Assembly: GCF_031583065.1 (NCBI RefSeq)
Contig: NZ_CP134053.1
Coordinates: forward strand, 1,054,001-1,118,000
Length of the DNA: 64,000 bases
Direction of reading: 5' to 3'
Origin: Streptomyces sp. CGMCC 4.7035
GTDB lineage: Bacteria; Actinomycetota; Actinomycetes; Streptomycetales; Streptomycetaceae
Of the stretch, positions 16,218-24,719 are shown in pieces. A model generated the notes under the pieces. It did no database searches. It saw only the letters and a list, made by a program, of their open reading frames with translations, and was not told where the DNA came from. Each line of letters starts with the position of its first letter. Positions within the stretch are counted from its first letter, which is position 1. A program made the translations under genes and the position numbers.

Positions 16218-16813
16218 GTTCCACTACGGGTGCGTCAGAAATGTCCCGCACCAGGCGCGTCAGCCTCCCCCTCGCCAGGCGGCGCAGTTCCTCCGCCGCC
16301 AGTAGCCGCTCCTCCTCCGGATCGTTTGTCAATCGTGATCGGATGGCGGCCAGGACCCGGTCGGCGGCCTCCTCGGGAGGTACGTCGTCCAGACAGATGA
16401 CGAACACATGTCCGAATCTGCTCTCGTATGCTGCGTGCGCGGCGCTCAGGGCGGTGTGGGCGGCGGAGTACGCGCCGTCCGGAAGAAGGGTGAGCGACTC
16501 GGTGGCCAGGGCCTCGGCGACGTCGGCGGACGTGAGGTCGTACGCCGCCTCGTCGGCCGCCGCGAGCAGGGAGTCGAGGTCCGGGTAGGGGCGGTGGTCG
16601 GCGACACGGTGCGCCCAGCGGAGGCTGCGGCAGCAGGTGAGGAGGGCGCGCAGGGCGTCGTCGGCGGCCGCGGCGTTGAACCGCTCCAGGCCCGCGGGGG
16701 TCCGGGGGCGGTGTTGCGCCGGGAGGGCGGTGTGGCCGGGGAGGGGCGGGAGACGGTGCGCAGGCAGCGTGGGTCCTCGGCGAGTGGCGGGCGTGTCGTC
16801 CTGTGGACGTCAC
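16207..16813 (-). pseudogene. OHCU decarboxylase-like gene (uraD family), probably frameshifted near the 5' end
   Basis: From about 16700 down to 16207 one frame reads as a 2-oxo-4-hydroxy-4-carboxy-5-ureidoimidazoline decarboxylase: AGLERFNAAAADDALRALL, then SLRWAHRVADHRPYPDLDSL with the family histidine, ALSAAHAAYESRFGHVFVIC, and a final NDPEEERLLAAEELRRLARG. This enzyme makes S-allantoin in urate breakdown. That frame has no ATG, GTG or TTG between an in-frame stop at 16810-16812 and residue FVIC. The plausible start GTG at 16813 (MTSTG) is in another frame, so one base must be gained or lost between about 16700 and 16810. It is either a true frameshift, a sequencing error in a G/C run, or a CTG start. 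The last codons lie in repeat B. Confidence 0.7.
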
Positions 16814-17100
16814 GTGCGGGTCGACAGGGGAGAGTGTGAGAAATGTGCCGTCACGTTATCGACGACGATCGGACGGCCGTCCAACGGCTGCCTGAATTTC
16901 ACCCGGACGGGAGAGTTTCGAGCCTTCTTGTGGACGGTCGGGGCGGGCAGAGGTCGTAGGTTCGGACAGGGACGATGCGTGGAGGTGAGTGACGTGCGGG
17001 TGACAGTGGGTCGCATACGTACGGGCATGGTGGGTGAGTTGCCGCGTAGACGTACGGGCATGGTGTGGCCGTACGCGGGAGTGATGCGAGGCGGGACGCG
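16814..17100 (+). promoter_or_regulatory. upstream region of the hexosaminidase with two 16-bp direct repeats
   Basis: ACGTACGGGCATGGTG occurs at 17017-17032 and again at 17050-17065, 33 bases (three helical turns) apart, just before the GTG start at 17101. This spacing suits an activator or repressor on one DNA face. I found no DasR-type site (ACTGGTCTAGACCA-like), which would be expected for many aminosugar genes. Confidence 0.5.
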
Positions 17101-18753
17101 GTGACCGGCCGGAGGCGGCGGGTTCCCGAGAGGAAGACGCGCGGGAAGCGCAACAGGTTGCTGCTCGGTGCGGGAATCGTCGCGGCGAGCGCGGTCACGG
17201 TGTCCCTGGCGTGCTCGTCCGGCGGCGGCTCGCCGACGAGGGCCGGGCTCTCGGCGAGCACGTCGGCCGCCCCCACGGCCTCCGCCGGGTCGCCGGCCCT
17301 CACCCCCTTTCCCTCCCCGTCGCCGACCCGCGCGTACCCCTTGTCGCAGACGCCCCGCACCATTCCCGCCGTCCGTGAGCACACCCCCGCCCGAGGCCCG
17401 GGCTGGCGGCCCGCCTCCGGCGCCCGGGTGGTCGTCGACGACGCCTCTCTCGCCGACGAGGGACAGCTGCTGGCCGGGGAGCTGAAGCTGGCCTATGCGG
17501 GGCGGACCGCCGCCCGCGACGGCGATGTGGAGCTGGACGTGGCCGGGAGCGGCAACCAGGAGTCGTACACGCTGACCGTCCAGAACCGGCGGGTGAAGAT
17601 CACCGGTCCGGGCGAGGCCGGCGTGTTCTACGGCACCCGCACGCTCAAGCAGGAGGTGCACGGCGGCGGTACGGCGCCCGAGGGCGTCGTCCGCGACGCG
17701 CCGGCCAAGCCCCGGCGCGGGCTCATGCTCGACATCGCGCGCAAGTACTTCACGGCCGGCTGGATCGAGGACCGCATACGGGAACTGGGCGACCTGAAGT
17801 TCAACGAACTGGGTCTGCACTTCTCCGACGACCAGGGCTTCCGCATCGAGTCCACCTCGCACCCGGAGATCGTGTCCAAGCAGCACCTCAGCAAGGCGGA
17901 GGTGCGCAGGATCCTCGCCCTCGCCGCGAGCCGGCACATCACCGTGGTCCCCGAGATCGACTCGCCCGGCCACCTGGGCGCGGTGATCGCCGCGCACCCC
18001 GACCTCCAGCTGCGCAACGCCTCCGGCGTCGCCGCGCGCGGGGCGGTCGACATCTCCAAGCCGGCGTCCGCGAAGATCGTGGACGAGTTGCTGGGCGAGT
18101 ACGCCGACCTGTTCCCGGGTGCCTACTGGCACCTCGGCGGCGACGAGTACCGGGCCCTGATGGTGTCCAACCCGGCCGCCTCCTATCCGCAGCTCGCCGC
18201 CGCGGCGAAGAAGAGGTACGGCGCGAACGCCGGCGTCGCGGACCTCGCCACCGGCTGGCTGAACGACCGCGCGAACTTCATGCGCGGGCACGGCCGGACG
18301 ATGCGCGCCTGGAACGACGGCTTCTACCGTTCGAGCTCGGTGCAGCCGGCCAAGGACATCGAGGTCGCGTACTGGACCGGCAAGGAGATCGGCGCGCGGC
18401 AGCCGACGGAGTATCTGGGCGCGGGCCGCAAGCTGCTGAACTACAACGACGAGTACCTCTATTACGTGCTCGGCCAGCCGCAGACCTTCGTCTACCCCAC
18501 GGGGCAGCGCATCTACGAGCAGTGGACCCCGCGCGTGGTTCGGGGCACGACGGCGGTGCCCGCGCGCTACGACGGGCAGATACTCGGCGGAGTGTTCGCG
18601 GTGTGGTGCGACCTGGCGAACTCCCAGACGCAGGACCAGGTGGCGGCCGGGATCCGGATGCCGCTGCGGGCGACGGTCCAGAAGCTGTGGGATCCGCGGA
18701 CACCGGCGTTGTCCTGGACACAGTTCAAGGCGCTCGCGAACCAGTTGGGGTGA
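17101..18753 (+). CDS. beta-N-acetylhexosaminidase, glycoside hydrolase family 20, lipoprotein
   Basis: A 550-residue secreted enzyme that removes terminal GlcNAc/GalNAc from chitin oligomers or glycans. A basic N-terminus and hydrophobic segment end in SLACSSGGG, a lipobox with Cys at about residue 38, followed by a Ser/Thr/Pro-rich linker. The GH20 N-terminal domain covers about 100-200 and the catalytic barrel about 210-540. The catalytic Asp-Glu pair is in AYWHLGGDEYRAL; ELGLHFSDDQGFRIES and VPEIDSPGHL are also typical. GTG at 17101 was chosen as the first start giving a normal signal peptide. No transporter is beside it. Confidence 0.93.
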   Translation: MTGRRRRVPERKTRGKRNRLLLGAGIVAASAVTVSLACSSGGGSPTRAGLSASTSAAPTASAGSPALTPFPSPSPTRAYPLSQTPRTIPAVREHTPARGPGWRPASGARVVVDDASLADEGQLLAGELKLAYAGRTAARDGDVELDVAGSGNQESYTLTVQNRRVKITGPGEAGVFYGTRTLKQEVHGGGTAPEGVVRDAPAKPRRGLMLDIARKYFTAGWIEDRIRELGDLKFNELGLHFSDDQGFRIESTSHPEIVSKQHLSKAEVRRILALAASRHITVVPEIDSPGHLGAVIAAHPDLQLRNASGVAARGAVDISKPASAKIVDELLGEYADLFPGAYWHLGGDEYRALMVSNPAASYPQLAAAAKKRYGANAGVADLATGWLNDRANFMRGHGRTMRAWNDGFYRSSSVQPAKDIEVAYWTGKEIGARQPTEYLGAGRKLLNYNDEYLYYVLGQPQTFVYPTGQRIYEQWTPRVVRGTTAVPARYDGQILGGVFAVWCDLANSQTQDQVAAGIRMPLRATVQKLWDPRTPALSWTQFKALANQLG

Positions 18754-18918
18754 GGAAGCCCGGCTGCGGGCCGGGGTGTGGAAGCCGGGCCAAGATCGAA
18801 TCGAGTGGACGTACGGCCGCGGCGGACCGTAAGTTCCGCATGCCGCACGTGGGGCCCCGGGGGAGTGTCGGGAGGGCCGCGTCCGGCGTTTCCACGACAT
18901 CCTGGGGGGACTCTCACC

Positions 18919-19689
18919 ATGACCTGTGCGCGCTGCCATCACTTCGTCGCGGCACCGGGCGGCACCTTGTGCACCCAGTGCGCGGCCGCCCCTGCCCCGG
19001 CCGCCCCGCCGTTCGCCGCCGTGCCCTCCGCCTGGTTGCGCTCGCCGGTCGGGCTGGGACGGGCGGCTGCCGCGCTGCTCGGACTGGTCATCGCCACCGA
19101 CCTGTTCGCGATCTGGGCCGACACCGTCGTGTACGACGTGATGAGCGACGTCGTCGGCGGCGCCGTCGGGGACGCCATGAGCCGGCGGGCCGACCGCGCT
19201 GACACGCTCTACACCGCGGCCGGCATCGTCCAGACGACCGCGCTGCTCAGCTCCGTCATCGTGTTCCTGTGCTGGTTCCACCGGGCGCGGGTCAACGCCG
19301 AGGTGTTCAATCCGTTCGGGCACGCCAAAAAGCGCGGATGGGCGATCGGGAGCTGGTTCACACCGGTGGTGAACCTCTGGCTGCCGCGCCGCATCACGCT
19401 GGACATCTGGGACGCCAGCAGCCCCTCGGGCGCGCCCCGGCCGCACGTCCTGGTCAACGCCTGGTGGACGCTGTGGATCATTTCGCTCCTCACCGACCGG
19501 GTCGGCTTCTCCGCCTACGGCAAGGCCGACACGGCCACGGAGATCCGCGACGCCGTCCGCCAGGTGATGTTCGCTGACGTCGTCGACATCGCGGCCGCCG
19601 CTCTCGCGATCCTCGTGGTCCTCCGCCTGACCCGTATGCAGCACGAGAAGGCGCTCCAGGGACCGACGCCGGTGGCCGTCGAGGTCTGA
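18919..19689 (+). CDS. DUF4328 membrane protein with N-terminal zinc ribbon
   Basis: A 256-residue protein. Residues 3-22 (CARCHHFVAAPGGTLCTQCA) give two CxxC pairs, a small zinc ribbon. The remainder is a DUF4328 domain with four or five helices and the signature FHRARVNAEVFNPFG, WAIGSWFTPVVNLWLPRRIT, LDIWDAS. ATG at 18919 has GGGGGGA nine bases upstream. The family is common in Streptomyces and its function is unknown. Confidence 0.85.
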   Translation: MTCARCHHFVAAPGGTLCTQCAAAPAPAAPPFAAVPSAWLRSPVGLGRAAAALLGLVIATDLFAIWADTVVYDVMSDVVGGAVGDAMSRRADRADTLYTAAGIVQTTALLSSVIVFLCWFHRARVNAEVFNPFGHAKKRGWAIGSWFTPVVNLWLPRRITLDIWDASSPSGAPRPHVLVNAWWTLWIISLLTDRVGFSAYGKADTATEIRDAVRQVMFADVVDIAAAALAILVVLRLTRMQHEKALQGPTPVAVEV

Positions 19690-19895
19690 GGGCCGTGCCG
19701 CTCGGCGCGAGGCCGGGCATGGACCGGCGTCCGGCCTGGGCTTCCTCCCATCGTTGGCCGAAAATCTCTTCTTGATCTCCTTGGCCGGTGGGGTGTGGTA
19801 ACCGCGGTGACACTCCCGGTAGGTTGCACGCGGTAAGGGGAAGTGCGGGCTCCGTAGGCACAAGGCGCCCCTTCTATGCCTTTCGAGGAGGCGTG

Positions 19896-20474
19896 ATGAG
19901 CCTGGTGGAACTGATCGCACAGGCGGACGAGCGTGCACTCGCGGCGAGCGGGCTGGCTTGTTTGGATCGGTGCGTGCCCCTCCTTGGAGGCGACGACGAC
20001 ATCCTGCGGCCGCTGTGGGCGAGCCTCGTCGAGGGCCGCGAGTGGCAGGAGCGGCTCATGAAGGCGCGCGCCGAACTGGGGGTCGACGAGGGCTTCGAGG
20101 CCGAGGACGACGCGGAGTGCGTCTCCGAGGCCGAGGCGGCGCGGCTGGCCCGTCGCATGCTCGCGGCGGTCCCCGCGGAGCCGTCCGCCGACGCCCTGCG
20201 CCAGTGGGCCGACGCCTGCTCGGTCGCCGCGCTGCAGATCCACCGGCTGCTGGACCCGGTCGCCGGCGGGGACTCCTCGGTGACGGCGCGCCGTGAGGGC
20301 CGTACCGACGGCATGTCGCCGCTCGTCGCCGCCGAGCTGCGGCGTCAGGTCGCCGTCCTGGAGCTGGTCACGGGCCATGGCGCGGGCGGACTGCGGCGGG
20401 CCCTCGATGTGTCGACCGAGGGACGGCGGGTGCTGCGGGCGGTGGTGTCCCGGCGCGCCCGGGGCCGGGCGTGA
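19896..20474 (+). CDS. conserved hypothetical protein, 192 aa
   Basis: A soluble, mostly helical, acidic protein of 192 residues without a domain that I recognise. ATG at 19896 follows a strong GAGGAGG. It has a central stretch rich in Glu and Asp (DEGFEAEDDAECVSEAEAAR) and a basic C-terminus (RRVLRAVVSRRARGRA). The stop codon falls inside a 36-bp tandem duplication. Neighbours give no clue to function. Confidence 0.7.
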   Translation: MSLVELIAQADERALAASGLACLDRCVPLLGGDDDILRPLWASLVEGREWQERLMKARAELGVDEGFEAEDDAECVSEAEAARLARRMLAAVPAEPSADALRQWADACSVAALQIHRLLDPVAGGDSSVTARREGRTDGMSPLVAAELRRQVAVLELVTGHGAGGLRRALDVSTEGRRVLRAVVSRRARGRA

Positions 20475-20538
20475 CGAGGGGCACGGCTACCGGTCGCGTG
20501 ACGGGCGTGACGAGGGGCACGGCCACCGGCCGCGTAAA
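20467..20538 (+). repeat. 36-bp tandem duplication at the end of the 19896 gene
   Basis: Two copies of a 36-base unit starting GGGCGTGACGAGGGGCACGG, with four mismatches. The first copy contains the stop codon (TGA 20472-20474). Confidence 0.9.
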
Positions 20539-20657
20539 CCCCGTCCCGGCAAGGATCCTGTGGTCGTCCTGTGGTGCTGCGCGGCGGTCCTGCGTCTGTC
20601 CGGGGAAACCATTCCGTAGGGCGTGACGCTTCCGGACCGGAGCACGCTCTTCCGGGT

Positions 20658-21050
20658 GTGAACGCAATTGAGGTGACCAGGCCCCACGCCGCCACGAAGC
20701 CCGTGCGCTGGGCGGCCGACGTCGTCGCGTCCCTGCGCGAGGGCGCCGGGCTGCGGCTCGACTACTCGGCACAGAGCCTGTGGCGGGTGGACCGGACGAT
20801 CGAGGAGATACGCGCGGAGGGCGCGCCGTACGCCGCCGTGGAGTCCGTGCTGCGCGGGTTCGGGGCGTACGCGGGCGAGGTCGTGGTCCGGCTGACCGGC
20901 GGCGAGTGGTGGGCGACCGGCGGCGATCACTGGGTGCGCACACCCGACGGCCGCCTGTGGGACCCCATCGACGAGGCTCGCCGCTGCTACCGGGGCGAGG
21001 GCTCGCTGCGGCTGCTGTGCCGGGACGCGGCGGGTACGGCCAGGACCTGA
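20658..21050 (+). CDS. conserved hypothetical protein, 130 aa
   Basis: A 130-residue soluble protein beginning VNAIEVTRPHAATKPVRWAA. It is Trp-rich in the C-terminal half (GGEWWATGGDHWVRTPDGRL WDP), suggesting a compact beta domain. GTG at 20658 is the first reasonable start, but the ribosome site is weak. It lies upstream of the first ECF sigma gene in the same direction, 200 bases away. Function unknown. Confidence 0.65.
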   Translation: MNAIEVTRPHAATKPVRWAADVVASLREGAGLRLDYSAQSLWRVDRTIEEIRAEGAPYAAVESVLRGFGAYAGEVVVRLTGGEWWATGGDHWVRTPDGRLWDPIDEARRCYRGEGSLRLLCRDAAGTART

Positions 21051-21249
21051 CAGGCGCGACCCCCGTTTCGGGGGTGGTCGCGGGGGAGCCGGTTCTCGTG
21101 GTGACCCCTGTCAAGTGACGTGATGCACGCGCTGCTTGACGACGAGTGACATTTTCGTGGCGCCCGACGCTGATGACCTTGGGGCGTCGGCACGACCGGT
21201 GTGCCGCACGCGTGGGGACACGAGACCACCGCCACGAACGAGGACAGCG

Positions 21250-21867
21250 TTGGGCCAGGGAGGGAAAGCCCGCCGCGCGCAGGCGCACGACGGGGAGCTG
21301 AGCACGGCCGTCGCACGGGCGCAGCTGGGGGACGAGGCCGCCTTCGCGGTCGCGTACCGGATCGTGCAGCCGGGGCTGCTCGGCTATCTGCGGGGGCTCG
21401 TCGGGGACGACGCGGAGGACGTGGCGTCCGACGCCTGGCTGGAGATCGCCCGTGACCTCGGGCGATTCCGGGGCGACGGCACGGGCTTCCGCGGCTGGAC
21501 CGCGACCATCGCCCGGCACCGCGCGCTGGACCATCTGCGCCGCCGGCGCGTCCGGCCCCGCTCCACGGACCTCGACAGCGACATCCTCGAACTGCCCGGT
21601 CGCCACGACACCCACGACCAGGCGCTGGAGTCTCTGTCCACCGAGTACGCCTTGGAGCTGATCTCCCGACTGCCGCGCGACCAGGCGGAGGCGGTGCTGC
21701 TGCGCGTCGTCGTCGGCCTCGACGCTCCCGCGGCCGCCCGGGTGCTCGGCAAGCGCCCCGGCGCGGTGCGCACGGCGGCCCACCGGGGCCTCAAGCGTCT
21801 CGCGGGGGAACTCGGCCCCCCGGGTGTGACGGACGACGGCACCAGGACGCTGGGGGAGTCGGAATGA
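21250..21867 (+). CDS. ECF RNA polymerase sigma factor (first of two paralogues)
   Basis: A 205-residue ECF sigma factor. Region 2 spans about residues 15-95 (YLRGLVGDDAEDVASDAWLE, FRGWTATIARHRALDHLRRR) and region 4 about 130-190 (LPRDQAEAVLLRVVVGLDAP, then LGKRPGAVRTAAHRGLKRLA as the helix-turn-helix). TTG at 21250 has GAGGA upstream. It is followed after 36 bases by a single-pass membrane protein that may be its anti-sigma factor. The arrangement and the region 4 sequence are repeated by the 22942-24689 pair. Confidence 0.92.
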   Translation: MGQGGKARRAQAHDGELSTAVARAQLGDEAAFAVAYRIVQPGLLGYLRGLVGDDAEDVASDAWLEIARDLGRFRGDGTGFRGWTATIARHRALDHLRRRRVRPRSTDLDSDILELPGRHDTHDQALESLSTEYALELISRLPRDQAEAVLLRVVVGLDAPAAARVLGKRPGAVRTAAHRGLKRLAGELGPPGVTDDGTRTLGESE

Positions 21868-21903
21868 GCACCAGCACGGTGCGGGTCAGGGACGGACACG
21901 GTC

Positions 21904-22542
21904 ATGGGTGAACGACATGACGGCCGCGAGGGCGTGGGCCGCCGGCCCACGCGCCCCAGCCGCGAGACGCTGACGGCAGAGGCCCTGCTCGCCGCCGTAC
22001 GGCCCAGGCACCTCGACCCGGAGGCGGAGGCGCGGGCCGTCGCCGCCTTCCGGGAGGCCCGGGAACGGCGGCAGGGCGTACGGTCCCCGCGCACCCGGCG
22101 GCGCGACGACTGGCGTCCGCTTGCCGCGCGCCGGACGGGGCGTTCGCTGCGTACGCTGCTCGCCGTGCTCCTGGCCGGCGCGGCCGTCGGCGGAGTCGCC
22201 GTCGCCGCGATGGGCAACCTGCCGCACGAGACCGTCCCGCCGCGGCCCGCCCGGTCGGACGCGCCCGCGTCCCCGGAGCCGCACGAGCGCCCCGATACGA
22301 CGGCCGCGGCGAGCGAAGCGCCCACGACGGGCAGGGCGGATGCCGTGCCCGACAAGGCCGCGAAGAAGACCGACAAAGCGCAGGGGAAGGCGGCCAAGAA
22401 GCAGGACAAGGCCGACCGGAAGGCCGACAAAGCGGCGGACAAGGCCGTGGGCAAGGCCGCGAAGAAGGCCGCGCAGGCCACCGCGAAATCCGCGCAGTCC
22501 ATCGGACAGTCCGCGCAGGCCGCGCAGAGTAAGAAGAAGTAG
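21904..22542 (+). CDS. single-pass membrane protein with Lys/Ala-rich tail, possible anti-sigma factor
   Basis: A 212-residue protein: a basic cytoplasmic N-terminus (about 1-80), one membrane helix (about 82-100, TLLAVLLAGAAVGGVAVAAM), a Pro-rich linker, and an outside tail of about 70 residues made of repeats such as DKAAKKTDKAQGKAAKKQDK, like histone H1. It has no HxxxCxxC zinc anti-sigma motif. Position after the sigma gene and the same N-terminal layout as the 23616 protein suggest a role in controlling the sigma factor. The lysine tail could bind anionic wall polymers; that is inference. Confidence 0.7.
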   Translation: MGERHDGREGVGRRPTRPSRETLTAEALLAAVRPRHLDPEAEARAVAAFREARERRQGVRSPRTRRRDDWRPLAARRTGRSLRTLLAVLLAGAAVGGVAVAAMGNLPHETVPPRPARSDAPASPEPHERPDTTAAASEAPTTGRADAVPDKAAKKTDKAQGKAAKKQDKADRKADKAADKAVGKAAKKAAQATAKSAQSIGQSAQAAQSKKK

Positions 22543-22543
22543 A

Positions 22544-22649
22544 GAAAGCGCGCGCTTTCGCGGGCCCCTCACGCCGGCTCATGGCGCCGGCCCGAGTCGC
22601 CGAGGCAACGGCCGGGGCCGCCACCCCCCACAGGAGAGGCCCCGGCCGT
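22544..22649 (+). terminator. palindrome and hairpin after the first sigma module
   Basis: GAAAGCGCGCGCTTTC (22544-22559) is a perfect 16-bp palindrome just after the stop codon. ACGGCCGGGGCC (22608-22619) pairs with GGCCCCGGCCGT (22638-22649). Together they probably end the transcript. The remaining gap, 22650-22941, has no gene that I can support and presumably contains the promoter of the second sigma gene. Confidence 0.7.
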
Positions 22650-22941
22650 CGCGCGGCACGGGCCGCGCGGCGGCCCGTACTCTCTACAGCGCCGTGGATG
22701 CGTTTTCTGTCACACCTCACCGCGTCACGGGTTGGTTGCACGTTGTACGAACATGGACGTGGACTGGTTTCAAGCCGTAACGTGCCTTTCGCGCCGACCG
22801 CGGACGACCAGCAAACGGGTGATGCAACCGCCGCAGACCACGAGCGGCCTCAGACCGCAATCCAACGATCGAGGAACGACGACAGCGAGACCTGGTCCGT
22901 GAGAGCGGTGCCGGCTGAGGCGCACAGAGGGGCAGTTCGGG

Positions 22942-23616
22942 GTGCTGGGGGACGACGCGGAGCTGACGGCCGCGGTGCTTGCGGCACAGGACGGGGACGA
23001 GACCGCGTTCCGGACCGTGTACCGCGAGGTGCACCCGCGGCTGCTCGGATACGTACGGACGCTCGTCGGCGACCCGGACGCGGAGGACGTCGCCTCCGAG
23101 GCGTGGCTGCAGATCGCCCGTGACCTGGAGCGGTTCAGCGGCGACGCCGACCGGTTCCGCGGCTGGGCGGCCCGGATCGCCCGCAACCGCGCACTCGACC
23201 ACATACGCATGCGCGGGCGCCGCCCCGCCATCGGCGGCGACGAGACGGAACTGACGGGCAAGGCCGCCGAGTCGGACACGGCGGGTGAGGCCATGGAGGC
23301 CCTGGCCACGGGCCGTACGCTCTCCCTCATCGCGCAGCTCCCGCAGGACCAGGCGGAGGCCGTGGTGCTGCGTGTGGTGGTGGGGCTGGACGCCAAGACC
23401 GCCGCCGAGACGCTCGGCAAGCGCCCCGGAGCCGTTCGCACGGCGGCGCACCGTGGTCTGAAGCGGCTCGCGGAGCTGCTCGGCGCGGGTCCCGACACGG
23501 ATCCGGAATCGGCCGGAGTGCTCGGTGCGATGCCTCCCCAGCGAGACGCGCGCAAGCGCGCAATATCGTCCGCCGGTGTGACGCATATGCGTTCGCGGAC
23601 GCAGAAGGACGTGTGA
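22942..23616 (+). CDS. ECF RNA polymerase sigma factor (second paralogue)
   Basis: A 224-residue ECF sigma factor. Region 2 holds YVRTLVGDPDAEDVASEAWL and FRGWAARIARNRALDHIRMR; region 4 holds LPQDQAEAVVLRVVVGLDAK and LGKRPGAVRTAAHRGLKRLA. That last block is the same as in the 21250 protein, so the two probably recognise related -35 elements. GTG at 22942 lacks a strong ribosome site. A C-terminal extension of about 35 residues (after about 190) is extra. The stop overlaps the start of the following membrane protein gene. Confidence 0.92.
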   Translation: MLGDDAELTAAVLAAQDGDETAFRTVYREVHPRLLGYVRTLVGDPDAEDVASEAWLQIARDLERFSGDADRFRGWAARIARNRALDHIRMRGRRPAIGGDETELTGKAAESDTAGEAMEALATGRTLSLIAQLPQDQAEAVVLRVVVGLDAKTAAETLGKRPGAVRTAAHRGLKRLAELLGAGPDTDPESAGVLGAMPPQRDARKRAISSAGVTHMRSRTQKDV

Positions 23617-24689
23617 TGGCCGACGAGCAGTACAAGTGGCTGGACGGCGACGCGGCGGAGCGTCTGCTGCGCGGAGAGCCGCTGGACGCCGTCGACGCCG
23701 ACACGCGCGCACGCGCCGACCAGCTCGCCGAGGCCCTTGCCGCACTCGCCGCCACACCCCCGCCGGCCAGCGTGGAACTGCCGGGCGAGGCCGCCGCGCT
23801 GGCCGCGTTCCGGGCGGCGCGCACAGGCGGCGACGGCGCGGAGGCGGTGTCCGGCCGGTCCGCGCGACCGCACGCCGCCGCACAGTCCGCCGACGCCGGG
23901 CTCGTACGCCTCGGCCGTCCCGTCGCAGGCAGGCGACGAGCCCGCTGGGCCCGCCCCCTGCGCTTCGGGCTGGCCGCCGCGGTGGCCGCCGGGATGATCG
24001 GCGGGGTGGCGGTGGCGGCCGGAACCGGAGTGCTGCCGACGCCGTTCCATGACGAACCGGGACTGCCTGCCGCGTCCGTGTCGGCCCCCGCGTCGCCACG
24101 GCATCCACTGCTCACTCCACCCCCCAGCACTTCGGGGACCGGCGGCTCCCCCGCGCTGACGCCCGGCACCCCGACCGGAGCACCCGCGCAGGGCGGGCCC
24201 TCGCGCGACGAGGCGAGCGGCGACTCCGCCGCGACCGGCCGGCCGGGCTCCGGCAAGCGCGCCACGGGCCGGACCGACACATGGTGGAGCGAGGTGCGGT
24301 CGTCCTGCCGCGACATGGCGAGCGGCAAGGGCCTCGAAGCGGGACGGCTGCGCACCCTGGAGGACGCGGCGGGCGGCAGCGGCCGGGTGGCGTCGTTCTG
24401 CAAGGGCGTCCTGGGCAACGGCGAGGACCGCCAGGGCACCGGCGGCCACCAGGGCTCCGGGCAGGACGAGAACGGCACGGGCCAGAACGGCAGCGGCAGC
24501 GGCAGCGGCGAGGGCGACCAGAGCGGCGACCAGGGCGGCAACGGTGGTGACGGCGAAGGCCACATATGGCCACAGGGCCTGGCCGCCACCTCGTCGGCCA
24601 CACCCCGGCTCCTGGCCCCGGCCCTGCCGGAGGGAACGATGTCTCCCGGTCCGACCTACAGCGTGCTGAGCACGCCCGAGGGGCCCTGA
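23616..24689 (+). CDS. single-pass membrane protein coupled to the second ECF sigma factor
   Basis: A 357-residue protein translated from ATG 23616 (TGATG overlap with the sigma gene) or GTG 23613. The cytoplasmic N-terminus is about 115 residues, the membrane helix about 115-137 (LRFGLAAAVAAGMIGGVAVA), and then comes a long extracellular Pro/Gly/Ser-rich part. The outer region contains two cysteines (SSCRDMASGKG and VASFCKGVLG), likely a disulfide, and a Gly/Asn/Gln-rich stretch. No zinc anti-sigma motif is present. It parallels the 21904 protein in topology and position, so an anti-sigma or signalling role is reasonable but unproved. Confidence 0.72.
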   Translation: MADEQYKWLDGDAAERLLRGEPLDAVDADTRARADQLAEALAALAATPPPASVELPGEAAALAAFRAARTGGDGAEAVSGRSARPHAAAQSADAGLVRLGRPVAGRRRARWARPLRFGLAAAVAAGMIGGVAVAAGTGVLPTPFHDEPGLPAASVSAPASPRHPLLTPPPSTSGTGGSPALTPGTPTGAPAQGGPSRDEASGDSAATGRPGSGKRATGRTDTWWSEVRSSCRDMASGKGLEAGRLRTLEDAAGGSGRVASFCKGVLGNGEDRQGTGGHQGSGQDENGTGQNGSGSGSGEGDQSGDQGGNGGDGEGHIWPQGLAATSSATPRLLAPALPEGTMSPGPTYSVLSTPEGP

Positions 24690-24719
24690 CCCTCCGGCCG
24701 GACGACCCTCTGCCATCTC

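Noticed and set aside
16810..19938. A minus-strand open frame of over 1000 codons
   Set aside because: It runs opposite to the GH20 and DUF4328 genes, has Pro/Arg/Gly-rich low-complexity sequence and no domain; it is the usual antisense shadow in high-GC DNA.
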